In this document: piece after piece, positions 35,688 through 44,618 of the stretch
Position numbering within the stretch: the first letter of the stretch is position 1
How the letters are laid out: every line of letters starts with the position of its first letter
Origin: Pedobacter sp. ISL-64
GTDB taxonomy: Bacteria; Bacteroidota; Bacteroidia; Sphingobacteriales; Sphingobacteriaceae
Assembly (NCBI RefSeq): GCF_018613605.1
Contig: NZ_JAGGPU010000018.1
Span: 62,001-126,000, forward strand
Length of the DNA stretch: 64,000 bases
Direction: 5' to 3'
Notes under the pieces: model-generated
Databases searched by the model: none
What the model was told of the DNA's origin: nothing
Seen by the model: only the letters and a program-made list of their open reading frames with translations
Position numbers and translations under genes: made by a program

Positions 35688-36239
35688 TTATAAATGGAAT
35701 TTGTCTTCGTCCCACTTACTGGGATTATCTATAATATAGTTCGAGATGTTATTATATGCTCTTTCATCACGAATAATGTGTTCATAGTAGTTCCTTTGCC
35801 ATAGCTTTCCCATTGTTTTATCGTGCGATTTGAATAGTTGCAGGCACGCATTAGAAACAATTGATTTATATGCGCCAACAATGTCGGAAATTGTCGGAGC
35901 GACCCTTGCGGTCACCCTGTTTAATTCATCTTCTTCTTGGGCGACCGCAAGGGTCGCCCCGACAGCAACATCTGATAAAATGATTATGCCGTGCATATGA
36001 TTCGGCATGATCTGAAAAACATCAAGTTCGAAATTTGGAAATCTATCGGATAAATTTATCCATTCATTGTAGGCGATAGTTCCAGATTCATTTAAGATCA
36101 TTTTATTGTCTGAAACTTTTCCAAATCTATGGATTCTATCTTCACAACAGATTGTTATGAAATAGGCTCCTGCATTTGAATAGTCGTAATCCTTTAGCCT
36201 GATCGATCTTCGATGATGTATTAAAGGATTATACTTCAT
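35688..36239 (-). CDS. REP-associated tyrosine transposase (RAYT, Y1 family)
   Basis: A 183-residue single-strand-DNA transposase-like protein. The N-terminal SNAGAYFITICCEDRIHRFG and the metal-binding MPNHMHGIIIL (His-Met-His) are typical, with the candidate nucleophile tyrosine in RNYYEHIIRDERAYNN. The protein has a short charged insert (about 90-115, VGATLAVAQEEDELNR, then VTARVAPTI) encoded by a large inverted repeat. The family nicks and rearranges REP hairpins; here the REP-like sequence lies inside the gene itself. The reading frame is intact. Confidence 0.9.
   Translation of the reverse strand: MKYNPLIHHRRSIRLKDYDYSNAGAYFITICCEDRIHRFGKVSDNKMILNESGTIAYNEWINLSDRFPNFELDVFQIMPNHMHGIIILSDVAVGATLAVAQEEDELNRVTARVAPTISDIVGAYKSIVSNACLQLFKSHDKTMGKLWQRNYYEHIIRDERAYNNISNYIIDNPSKWDEDKFHL
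35892..35964. repeat. Inverted pair of REP-like hairpins inside the RAYT gene
   Basis: Two 26-base arms (35892-35917 and 35939-35964) are inverse copies with two mismatches. Each arm is itself a hairpin: GGGCGACC-GCAAG-GGTCGCCC on the right, with a slightly imperfect version on the left. The spacer is 21 bases. The whole is in frame with the transposase. I saw no other copy in the window. Confidence 0.85.
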
Positions 36240-36245
36240 TTATAA

Positions 36246-38195
36246 TTAACTTTCAATTTTTGCCAGTTTACTGTGCCTGTAACCATAGGCAAAATAAACC
36301 ACGAGGCCAATTACCAGCCAGATGCCGAAGCCGATCCAGTTCGAAATGCCAAGTTCGCACATCATGTACAAACAGCTAATCAATCCTAAAACCGGAATTA
36401 ACGACAAGTTTTTAGTAATGCAATAGTAGGTGATCAACACACAGATGATCAAGAAAATCCACATAGGGATTTTGTGTTTAAACAACCCCCAACCGCTTTC
36501 GTATTTCTTTTCTACAGGTACTTTTGAGGCTGAAATAAACTGTTCGTAACGATCGGCCGGCAATGCACTTAAATAAGATTCTGCATCTACTTTTTCTGCC
36601 AATACAATTTGTGGCGATGCATTTTTAACAATTTCCTCTTTAACAATTTTAAGTTCATCGCCACTTAAAGAAGTAACAAAAGTTACCGTTTGGATTGTTT
36701 TAGGAGAATTGAAAAAGAAAGCTTTGGTTTCTTTCCCATATTTTGTGAATGCAAAAATTATAGTCGCAATTAAAACAATAGGTACAATAAACTTACTGTT
36801 TACATAAGGTATCTTGAATTTTCCACGCTGTACATCAGGCCTGTTCTGTAATACTAAAACCCCTGCGCAAACCAGTACGAAAGCAAAAAGTGTTCCGATA
36901 GAACACAGATCGGTAACGATAGTAAGATTCATGAACAACGATGGTACTGCCACTACAAAGCCTACCACAATGGTAGCAAACGAAGGCGTTTTGTATTTAG
37001 GGTGAATTTTCGAAAAAGATTTTGGTAATAAGCCATCTCTACTCATGCTCATCCAAATACGTGGTTGACCCATTTGAAAAACCAAAAGTACACTGGCCAT
37101 GGCAAATACCGCACTTACGGCAATAATACCGCTCATTAATTTTAAGTTAATCTGATCAAAAACGAATGCCAATGGATCGCCCACAGCTAAGGTATCTGAC
37201 TTAACAATACCTGTTAAAACCAGTGCAATAGCCACATAAAGGATGGTACATATAATAATCGCCCACATCATTCCGCGCGGTAAATCGCGTTGTGGATTTT
37301 TACATTCTTCGGCCGTTGTAGAAATGGCATCGAAACCGATATAAGCGAAAAATACTGCCGAAACTCCCTTTAAAACTCCAGAAACACCGTTCGGAGCAAA
37401 TGGATCCCAGTTTTTTGTGTCTACATAAAATATACCTACCGCTAATACCAAAAGAATTACCGCAAGTTTAACCACCACCATCGCATTACTGGCATTCCGG
37501 CTTTCTTTCATTCCACGGTAAATTAACCAGGTAATTAAAATGATAATACCTAAAGCAGGAATATCTGCAACAAGATGAAAACCACCGATTGTTGGGGCGG
37601 TAAGCCATGCATTATTGGCCAATGCTGTAGCCGAATCTAAATCTGCCAGGTTTTTGCCAGCCGCCAGAAGCGCTTCAGCATGTTTATGTCCGTTATAGGC
37701 ACTTAAATAGTCCATTGTCATCCAATCGGGTACATGAATGCCCTCTATGCCGAGGGGAGGTATTTTGATGGTAGAGAGTAATCCTGTAAAGTAATCAGAC
37801 CAGGATATGGCTACCGTAATATTACCGATGGAATATTCCATAATAAGCGACCACCCTATAATCCAGGCAACCAGTTCGCCGAAGGCTACATAAGAATAGG
37901 TGTAAGCACTGCCAGAAACAGGTACCATTGAAGCAAACTCTGCATAAGCAAAGGCTGCAAAACTACAGGCTACTGCTGTAAAAATAAATAAAAAGATTAC
38001 CGCCGGACCACCATCTGCACTTGCTTTGCCAATCGTACTAAAAATCCCTGCTCCAATAATCGCTGCAATTCCAAAAGCTGTTAAATCGCGTACTCCGAGT
38101 GTTTTATGTAATGTGTTTTCATGGTCGCCATAGCCTTTTGCCGCATCTTGTAATATCTTGGAAATGGATTTTTTTCTGAATAGCTTTTCGAACAT
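36246..38195 (-). CDS. APC-family amino acid permease (cationic amino acid type)
   Basis: A 649-residue inner-membrane permease. About twelve to fourteen helices are visible, starting with FGIAAIIGAGIFSTIGKA, the usual APC first helix, and FFAYIGFDAISTTAEECKNP in the middle. A soluble insert (about 485-560) rich in Ala/Lys/Glu separates the last helices. It resembles YfnA/CAT-type amino acid transporters by length and motif. Substrate is not determined. A TAAGTTTG element lies about 20 bases upstream. Confidence 0.88.
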   Translation of the reverse strand: MFEKLFRKKSISKILQDAAKGYGDHENTLHKTLGVRDLTAFGIAAIIGAGIFSTIGKASADGGPAVIFLFIFTAVACSFAAFAYAEFASMVPVSGSAYTYSYVAFGELVAWIIGWSLIMEYSIGNITVAISWSDYFTGLLSTIKIPPLGIEGIHVPDWMTMDYLSAYNGHKHAEALLAAGKNLADLDSATALANNAWLTAPTIGGFHLVADIPALGIIILITWLIYRGMKESRNASNAMVVVKLAVILLVLAVGIFYVDTKNWDPFAPNGVSGVLKGVSAVFFAYIGFDAISTTAEECKNPQRDLPRGMMWAIIICTILYVAIALVLTGIVKSDTLAVGDPLAFVFDQINLKLMSGIIAVSAVFAMASVLLVFQMGQPRIWMSMSRDGLLPKSFSKIHPKYKTPSFATIVVGFVVAVPSLFMNLTIVTDLCSIGTLFAFVLVCAGVLVLQNRPDVQRGKFKIPYVNSKFIVPIVLIATIIFAFTKYGKETKAFFFNSPKTIQTVTFVTSLSGDELKIVKEEIVKNASPQIVLAEKVDAESYLSALPADRYEQFISASKVPVEKKYESGWGLFKHKIPMWIFLIICVLITYYCITKNLSLIPVLGLISCLYMMCELGISNWIGFGIWLVIGLVVYFAYGYRHSKLAKIES

Positions 38196-38215
38196 CTTTT
38201 GTTTGCTTGTTTCCT

Positions 38216-38223
38216 CAAACTTA
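38216..38223 (-). promoter_or_regulatory. -7 element of the APC permease gene
   Basis: The minus strand reads TAAGTTTG, consensus match, 20 bases before the start codon. Confidence 0.5.
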
Positions 38224-38398
38224 TAAAAAGTTTGGTTAAAAACGTTTAAAGCAGGATATAATTTTCAATACACCACGCGCTAGTAGGCAAATGCCATCAA
38301 AAAGGATGGCAATTATTAGATTAAAGTAAAAAAATGAAATTATTTGGCCTGAATAATCCTTTGTTTGATTAGCATAATTTTAGGATGAGTGAAACAGT

Positions 38399-38406
38399 TA
38401 ATTTTG
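38399..38406 (+). promoter_or_regulatory. -7 element of the Bcr/CflA transporter gene
   Basis: TAATTTTG matches the consensus and lies 34 bases before the first ATG at 38441. Confidence 0.5.
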
Positions 38407-38440
38407 TTGTCAATAATCAGTAAGGTGCATAAAACAATAT

Positions 38441-39703
38441 ATGTCTTGTTTGATTGGAATATTTATATACCATTACAGTACCAATATGAATGCAGATATA
38501 GCACAAATAAAATACATTAAAGAACGTCACCAGGGTTTGGCTACTTTACTGGCCTTTGCCTTAATTCCATTGTCGGGTTTTGCTACCGATATTTATATCC
38601 CCTCATTACCTACCATGGCTGGTGAAATGCAGGTGAGCAATGTTCAGGTTCAACTTACACTCAGCATTTTTCTAATAAGCTATGGGGTTGCTCAACTTTT
38701 TATCGGCAGTGTGCTCGATAGTTTTGGAAGGTATAAAATCTGTTTATACGCATTATTAATTTTCGCTGCAGCAAGTATCATCATTGCAACTACCCATAAC
38801 ATTTACCTTATTTATTTAATGCGCATTATTCATGGTCTTACTGTAGGCGCAATTGTAGTAGCAAAAAGAGCATACTTTGTTGATCTTTTCGAGGGCGATC
38901 AGTTAAAACATTACCTAAGTTTGTTTTCCATCATCTGGTCTACCGGACCAATTGTAGCACCGTTTATTGGGGGTTATCTGCAAACGGTATTTGGCTGGGA
39001 ATCCAACTTCTATTTTTTGGCTGGTTTTGCAATTGTTTTTGCAGTGCTGGAGTTATTGTTCAGTGGCGAAACATTAAAGCATTTTACCGATTTTCAACTG
39101 AAAAAAATTACAAAGATCTATGTTGAAATGATTAAAACTACCAGTTTTACACTCGGTATTGTCATGTTGGGTTTAGCTTATTGTATGGTGATGGTTTACA
39201 ATATGACCGGCCCGTTTATTATTGAGCACCACTTTAATTTTTCGCCGGTTATTGCAGGTTATAGCTCCTTGTTTTTAGGTTTTGCATGGATGGTTGGAGG
39301 CTTTATTGGCAAGGCCACCATTAACAGGCCCTTCTTTAAGCGATTAATGATCAACTCACTGTTTCAGGTAGCTTTTGTTGTCCTGATGATTGTAAGTTTA
39401 AATTTCGTTTCGAACCTTTGGTCTTTAATTTTCTTCGCCTTTTTGATCCATGTAGGAGCGGGCTTTACCTTTAATAATTACTTTACTTTCTGTCTGAGCA
39501 AATTTCCGAAAAACGCAGGCATTGCAGGTGGATTAACAGGAGGGATTACCTATGTGATCGTTTCTTTTTTGAGTTATGGTATCGTAAACCTGATCCCCGC
39601 TAAAGATGAACGCAACCTGAGCTACAGCTATTTAATTATGATATTAATATCAGTTTTGGTAATGTTCATCATTTTAAAGCTTAGAAAAAAAGAAGAAGTA
39701 TAA
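38441..39703 (+). CDS. Bcr/CflA-family MFS drug efflux transporter
   Basis: A 420-residue major facilitator with about twelve helices. The first loop shows SGFATDIYIPSLPTMAGEM, a strong Bcr/CflA mark, and the DSFGRYKICLYALLIF loop stands for motif A. It would export a small toxic compound using the proton gradient. Met16 (38486, MNADIAQIKYIKERHQ) is an alternative and perhaps better start, because the first 15 residues (MSCLIGIFIYHYSTN) are unlike the family. Its stop is only 10 bases from the stop of the convergent barrel gene, with no terminator between. Confidence 0.88.
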   Translation: MSCLIGIFIYHYSTNMNADIAQIKYIKERHQGLATLLAFALIPLSGFATDIYIPSLPTMAGEMQVSNVQVQLTLSIFLISYGVAQLFIGSVLDSFGRYKICLYALLIFAAASIIIATTHNIYLIYLMRIIHGLTVGAIVVAKRAYFVDLFEGDQLKHYLSLFSIIWSTGPIVAPFIGGYLQTVFGWESNFYFLAGFAIVFAVLELLFSGETLKHFTDFQLKKITKIYVEMIKTTSFTLGIVMLGLAYCMVMVYNMTGPFIIEHHFNFSPVIAGYSSLFLGFAWMVGGFIGKATINRPFFKRLMINSLFQVAFVVLMIVSLNFVSNLWSLIFFAFLIHVGAGFTFNNYFTFCLSKFPKNAGIAGGLTGGITYVIVSFLSYGIVNLIPAKDERNLSYSYLIMILISVLVMFIILKLRKKEEV

Positions 39704-39713
39704 GTATTAATAA

Positions 39714-42137
39714 TTATTTAATTCTGCCTTCTTCGTCGGTTACACTGGTTTTTCGTTCTCGGTTGCCTTTAATACTACTGCTGCCAAAAATGTAATTTAA
39801 GCTTAGTCTGTATACCCTGCTTTCTTGCTTTTGAGTTAGGTTATAATCTAAGCCCGAGAGTGCACTGCTAATTCTTGCCTTTCTGGTATTGAAAACATCA
39901 TTGGCTGTAAGTTTAACGTTGAGCTTTTTATCGAGGAATGATTTCTTGATCCCGAAATCTATCCCATAGTAGGGCTTAATGGCATAAGTGCCATAAATCT
40001 GCGATGATGCATATTCTCCAGAAAGCTCTGCTGCAGTTGATGGGCTAAGGGTGAAATTGTGACTGCTGTTTCCCGTAAAATTTACTTTCTTCCTGTCGTA
40101 TATACCATCACCTAAGTTTGCGGTTTTGATCTGGTTATAGGTACTGGTAAGCGTATTGTCCATACTCCAGAATTTGGTAATGGTAGTAGGATAGCCAATC
40201 GTTAAATCGTAGGCATATTGTTTATCAAGGTTTTTTACCGTTTGGTAGAGTGTTTTCTTCTCGTTATCTGGCAGCAAAACATCAATAATCAGGTTGTTGG
40301 TAGTGCTATATCCAAAGGAAATATTTAATGTTTTTTTATAATTGTAGGATACTTGAAAAGTATTGGTATACTGTGGGTTAAGAAAAGGATTGCCTTGGCT
40401 AAAGGTATACAAATCGACAAAGTAAACAAATGGATTTAGCGATTTATAATCTGGCCGGTCTATCCTTCTGCTGTATGAAAAACCAATCTCATTATTCGGA
40501 TTTAAAGTTTGGTTGATGTTAAAACTTGGAAAAAAATCAAAGTAGCTGCGTTTTACAATTTTGCTATCATTAATGGAGTTACCTTTTGAGTTGGTTTGTT
40601 CAGTTCGTAAACCAATTTCAATACTGGTCGATTTAAATTCGCATTTTAAAGTAGCGTAAGCCGCATTTATGTTTTCATCGTAAATGAAATGGTTACTTCT
40701 ACTGATGTCATTTTTCCAGCCATTCTCTGTAAAATTTTCGAACTGAAAGTCATTATCCGTACTTACCCAACTGCTTTTTAGTCCAACATCCAGTTTTGTT
40801 TTGGCATTAAATGGAATTGTATAATCAATTTTAGCAGCTTTTATTTTTATAAAAGAAGGCGTGGCATTCCGAAATATAGATGCTGATTTATAACTGGAGC
40901 CACCCTTTTCGAAAAATGAGTTTTGATAAACAGTATTTTCTTCACTATGGTATTTGGCATAATCTAAATCGATAGAAAGTTCCTGACCTAAGGTATCCAT
41001 CACACTTTTGTAATTGAGGTTGTAAGCCTGATTACGATATTTATTTTTCGATGGATTATCGGCAACAATCGAAGAATCGACTTTTGTAAAACTTTGGCCA
41101 ATAGCGGTAAGGCCGTTGGATAGGTCGTGGCCGTTATTAAAATAACCTGTGGTGAGGAAACCTAAAGTGTTTTTATCGGTGATGAAATAATCAATCCCCG
41201 CCTTATAATTGTTGTTGTGCGAAGATCTTGTTTGTGTATTTGATTGATGAAAATAGGTATTTTGATCACTCCCGTTCACTACTCTCAAAATGTCTAGATT
41301 TTCGGTGGCTTTATTGTTGTTGTTCGCGAAGCTACCGTATAGGTTAAGGCTCTTATTTCTATGGTTAATGGATATTCCGGCGTCGCTTTTTGGATTCTCT
41401 CCATAGCCAAAACCTAAATCTATATTTCCGTTTGTGCCGTAGTTGGCATTCTTTTTTAACTTGATATTGAGCAGACCTGCGTTTCCTTCAGCATCATATT
41501 TAGAAGAAGGACTGGTAATCAGTTCAATAGTTTTTATTTCGTTACTGTTTAGCGATCTTAATCTGGTAGCCAATTGTTCTGCAGATAAATAAGTTGATTT
41601 TCCATCAATCAGCACATTTACACCAGACCTACCTCTAATACTGATTACCCCATCCTGATTAACCGATACACCGGGCATTTTAGCGAGCACTTCGAGCGCT
41701 GTATTACCAGAAGAAACGATGCTGTTTTCTACATTCATAACCGTTTTATCGTTATGGCGTTCTATTAAAGGTTTACGGCCAGTGATGACAACACTTTCGA
41801 GTTCTTTTATCTCTGCCTGAAGGTTAAAACTTAAATCGAGGGTAGTTTTTCCTACAAATGGTTCGAATGTTTCTTTTATCGATTGATAACCTACAGCCTT
41901 AACTTCAACAGTGAACTTACCCCTTGGAAGGCTTTCTAATACATAATTTCCTTCTTGATTGGTGCTAACTGTTTTAACAAAAGAAGTATCTGCTAAACTG
42001 GTAAATTTAAGGTTAGCTGAAACCTTAACGCCGTTTTTGGTAATTACCGTGCCTGTAATGTGCATTTTTGTAGTCTGCGCAGAAACTACATTCAAAAATA
42101 ATAGGGAGAGCATAAAATATAGAGCGAATATTTTCAT
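39714..42137 (-). CDS. TonB-dependent receptor-like outer membrane beta-barrel protein
   Basis: An 807-residue outer membrane protein: signal peptide (MKIFALYFMLSLLFLNVVSA), a carboxypeptidase-regulatory-like domain (about 26-108), a TonB-box-like SVVITGRKP, a plug with VLAKMPGVSVNQDGVISIRG and NVLIDGKSTYLS, and a large barrel. The plug and barrel look like the 'outer membrane beta-barrel' family (PF14905-type) rather than SusC, and there is no SusD-like gene beside it. A role in uptake of a siderophore, metal or small peptide is possible. It is alone and convergent with the MFS gene. Confidence 0.9.
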   Translation of the reverse strand: MKIFALYFMLSLLFLNVVSAQTTKMHITGTVITKNGVKVSANLKFTSLADTSFVKTVSTNQEGNYVLESLPRGKFTVEVKAVGYQSIKETFEPFVGKTTLDLSFNLQAEIKELESVVITGRKPLIERHNDKTVMNVENSIVSSGNTALEVLAKMPGVSVNQDGVISIRGRSGVNVLIDGKSTYLSAEQLATRLRSLNSNEIKTIELITSPSSKYDAEGNAGLLNIKLKKNANYGTNGNIDLGFGYGENPKSDAGISINHRNKSLNLYGSFANNNNKATENLDILRVVNGSDQNTYFHQSNTQTRSSHNNNYKAGIDYFITDKNTLGFLTTGYFNNGHDLSNGLTAIGQSFTKVDSSIVADNPSKNKYRNQAYNLNYKSVMDTLGQELSIDLDYAKYHSEENTVYQNSFFEKGGSSYKSASIFRNATPSFIKIKAAKIDYTIPFNAKTKLDVGLKSSWVSTDNDFQFENFTENGWKNDISRSNHFIYDENINAAYATLKCEFKSTSIEIGLRTEQTNSKGNSINDSKIVKRSYFDFFPSFNINQTLNPNNEIGFSYSRRIDRPDYKSLNPFVYFVDLYTFSQGNPFLNPQYTNTFQVSYNYKKTLNISFGYSTTNNLIIDVLLPDNEKKTLYQTVKNLDKQYAYDLTIGYPTTITKFWSMDNTLTSTYNQIKTANLGDGIYDRKKVNFTGNSSHNFTLSPSTAAELSGEYASSQIYGTYAIKPYYGIDFGIKKSFLDKKLNVKLTANDVFNTRKARISSALSGLDYNLTQKQESRVYRLSLNYIFGSSSIKGNRERKTSVTDEEGRIK

Positions 42138-42585
42138 TGTTAATTGATAGGCTGATGATTAGTTTTTCCTTTTATCTGATTAGGAATTAAAGCGAAACTA
42201 AGTCATTAGGTGCATTCACTTGTAGATTTTAACAATGTTTAACCCAATTAACATTTTTTTACAGACTAACGATTAGTTCATAGGTCATTTGTTCATTGGT
42301 ATTACCTAAGGTTTAAAGTGTGATGTGATGGAGTTTCTTTTAGATAATTCTCCTTCGGGTTGTCACTCTGAGCGGAGTCGAAGAGCCTTACAAAATCTGT
42401 GTCTTCTGCGTTTCCGTTGCAAAAAAGCGTTAGCGAAATGCTACGACAAGTTGAAAATATAGCTAAATCATTAGGATGCTTCGTGCCTCGCAACGACCTT
42501 GTTTAAAAACAAACAAAAAAGTCGCAGCAAGATGCCACGACCCTTATTGTATTTCAATTGAGGGGAAAACCTTCAACCCTCCACC
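42138..42585. other. Intergenic region with repeat phrases
   Basis: This gap of 448 bases has no convincing gene. It includes the phrase CACTCTGAGCGGAGTCGAAG (42364-42383), whose inverse version occurs at 60818-60836, and a stretch like CTGTGTCTTCTGCGTTTCCG that is repeated near 61540. Short coding frames across it are repeat-derived. Confidence 0.5.
42360..42390. repeat. CTCTGAGCGGAGTCGAAG dispersed phrase
   Basis: The word CTGAGCGGAGTCGA is a frequent Bacteroidota intergenic phrase. The inverse TCGACTCCGCTCAG occurs at 60821-60834. Confidence 0.55.
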
Positions 42586-44289
42586 TTACCCTAATTTTTC
42601 CAGTTCTTCCTTCACAAAATTCGCCAGCTCTTTCACATACTCAGCACTAAAATCAAATTTAATTCCGGCAGTTTCATATATCTCATTCATTGGTTTAGTG
42701 TAACCTAAAGCAAGTGCAGCAAGGTATTGTTCTAAAGCCTTTTCAGGATTTTCTTTATAATTTTTCCAAACCGCAATGGCACCTAGCTGGGCAATTGCGT
42801 ATTCGATATAATAAAAAGGAACTTCGAATAAATGCAGTTGTTTTTGCCAGCCATTTCCAAATTGTTGTTCTAAATCTGTCCAATCGGCAAAACCAGCACC
42901 AAAACGGCTAAAAATCTGCTTAAAGGTTTCTTCACGATCAGCCGCCGTATGGTTGGGGTTGGTGTAAATCCAGTGTTGAAACTGATCAATTACGGCTACC
43001 CAAGGCAAAGTTTTCAAAACATCAGCCAATTGCTCTTTTTTAGCACGGTTTAAATCTTCTTCATTGTCGAAATAAACATCCCACTTATCCATTGAGATTA
43101 ATTCCATACTCATCGATGCCAGTTCGGCTACCTCAGATGGACAATGCTTAAAATCGTTTAGCTCTAAATTTGCCGTTAAAAAGGTATGAATTGCATGGCC
43201 GCCTTCATGAACCATTGTAGTTAAATCGCGCAACGAATTTGCCGAGTTCATAAATATAAAAGGCGCTCCCGTTTCGGCCAAAGGATAATTGTAACCGCCG
43301 GGCGCTTTACCTTTTCTACTCTCTACATCAAAAAGCTTATTGGCTTTCATTGTTGCCAGTTTTGAGCCTAACTTTTCATCAATGGCATTAAAGCAGGCAA
43401 TACTTTTATCAATCAGTTCTTCGCCGTTGTTAAAAGGTTTCAAAGCTGGCTTGCCACTAATGCTTACTTCTAAATCCCAAGGCCTTAATACTTCTAGTCC
43501 TAAAGCTTCTCGGCGTTTTTCGGCCTGCTCTTTTAAAATCGGTACGATTTCTTTTTCAATAGCATTGGCAAAATCATAACAGTCTTGTGGGGTATAATCG
43601 AAACGGCCCAAAGCCTGGAACATGTAATCGCGATAATTCTCAAAACCCGCGTTTAAGGCAACCTGATTACGCAGTTTAATCAACTCATCAAACAACACGT
43701 TTAAATCATCTTTATCAATTAAGCGGCGTTGTTGAATCGTTTTCCATGCATTTTCGCGTACCTCGCGGTTTAAATCTTTGATAAAGATCGAGGCTTGCTC
43801 CAAAGTATATTCCTGACCGTTTAGCTCAACACTCATGGCGCCTGTAATGCTCTGGTATTTTTGTTGTTTCACCTGCAATTCGGTAAACAGCTCAATATTT
43901 TCATCGCGGTAAAGCTCTAATGCTTTTTTTATCGCACGGCTGTAAACGAAATATTTTTCTTTGTCCAGGTCGTTCATAAAAGGACTTTCGACAAATTTTT
44001 TGTTCAATTCGTTGGCGAATGGAGAAATTTTCGGTTCTATTTCAGTTGCAAAATATTGAAAGTTTTTAACCAATTCTTCATTTGCGGTATCGCAACTCAT
44101 TTTAATATATCTCCAGGCAAAATCTTCTTCTAAAGCAGCTTCAAGCTCCGAACGGTCTTTTAACCAGTTTTCTAACTCAGCAGTGCTGGTTATTTCGCGG
44201 TTTTGCAGTTCGGTAAAAAGTGGTTCTAAATTTTCCCAGGTAATGTTTAGTTCCTGTGGAATGTATGTTCTAGGTTTCTTAGTTATCAT
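42586..44289 (-). CDS. M3-family oligoendopeptidase (PepF/thimet-like)
   Basis: A 567-residue cytoplasmic zinc peptidase that cuts short peptides. The zinc site is MVHEGGHAIHTF (His361, Glu362, His365), an M3 variant of HExxH, with the third ligand region ELASMSMELIS downstream. No signal peptide is present. The C-terminal YAIAQLGAIAVWKNYKENP is typical of the oligoendopeptidase F group. Just upstream lies a tandem repeat array. Confidence 0.93.
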   Translation of the reverse strand: MITKKPRTYIPQELNITWENLEPLFTELQNREITSTAELENWLKDRSELEAALEEDFAWRYIKMSCDTANEELVKNFQYFATEIEPKISPFANELNKKFVESPFMNDLDKEKYFVYSRAIKKALELYRDENIELFTELQVKQQKYQSITGAMSVELNGQEYTLEQASIFIKDLNREVRENAWKTIQQRRLIDKDDLNVLFDELIKLRNQVALNAGFENYRDYMFQALGRFDYTPQDCYDFANAIEKEIVPILKEQAEKRREALGLEVLRPWDLEVSISGKPALKPFNNGEELIDKSIACFNAIDEKLGSKLATMKANKLFDVESRKGKAPGGYNYPLAETGAPFIFMNSANSLRDLTTMVHEGGHAIHTFLTANLELNDFKHCPSEVAELASMSMELISMDKWDVYFDNEEDLNRAKKEQLADVLKTLPWVAVIDQFQHWIYTNPNHTAADREETFKQIFSRFGAGFADWTDLEQQFGNGWQKQLHLFEVPFYYIEYAIAQLGAIAVWKNYKENPEKALEQYLAALALGYTKPMNEIYETAGIKFDFSAEYVKELANFVKEELEKLG

Positions 44290-44298
44290 AATAGTTAA

Positions 44299-44618
44299 TT
44301 ATTGAATGTTGGAATGATTGAAGGAGTGAATGGTTTAAGGCCGTAATGTTATATTCTCTCATTCAAAATTCAATCACTCTCTCATTCGGCCTTTACTCAT
44401 TTTATTTATGTTATTGAATGTTGGAATGATTGAAGGAGTGAATGGTTTAAGGCGTAATGCTATATTCTCTCATTCAAAATTCAATCATTCTCTCATTCGG
44501 CCTTTACTCATTTTATTTATGTTATTGAATGTTGGAATGATTGAAGGAGTGAATGGTTTAAGGCACAATGCTATATTCTCTCATTCAAAATTCAATCATT
44601 CTCTCATTTTTATTTATG
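44299..44618. repeat. Tandem repeat, three copies of a 111-112 bp unit
   Basis: Copies start at 44299, 44411 and 44522. The first two are 112 and 111 bases; the third lacks 14 bases near its end. Each unit contains GAATGATTGAA and its inverse TTCAATCATTC, so each can fold into a hairpin, and direct repeats of ATTCTCTCATTC. The third copy overlaps the last codons and stop of the UbiA-type gene (44610-45467), so the array seems to have grown from that gene end. It lies upstream of the M3 peptidase gene. Confidence 0.9.

Noticed and set aside
9810..38245. AAACGTTT palindromes in several gaps (9811, about 30283, about 38240) as a common operator
   Set aside because: A few copies of an 8-base AT-rich palindrome are expected by chance in 64 kb of this composition; the flanks do not agree.
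36246..39703. Resistance island made of the APC permease and Bcr/CflA transporter
   Set aside because: The genes are divergent with separate promoters and normal composition; there are no mobile element ends except the single RAYT gene.
42302..42493. 63-residue minus-strand frame in the 42.1-42.6 kb gap
   Set aside because: It is made of repeat phrases (GAGCGGAGTCGA) and reads as non-coding.
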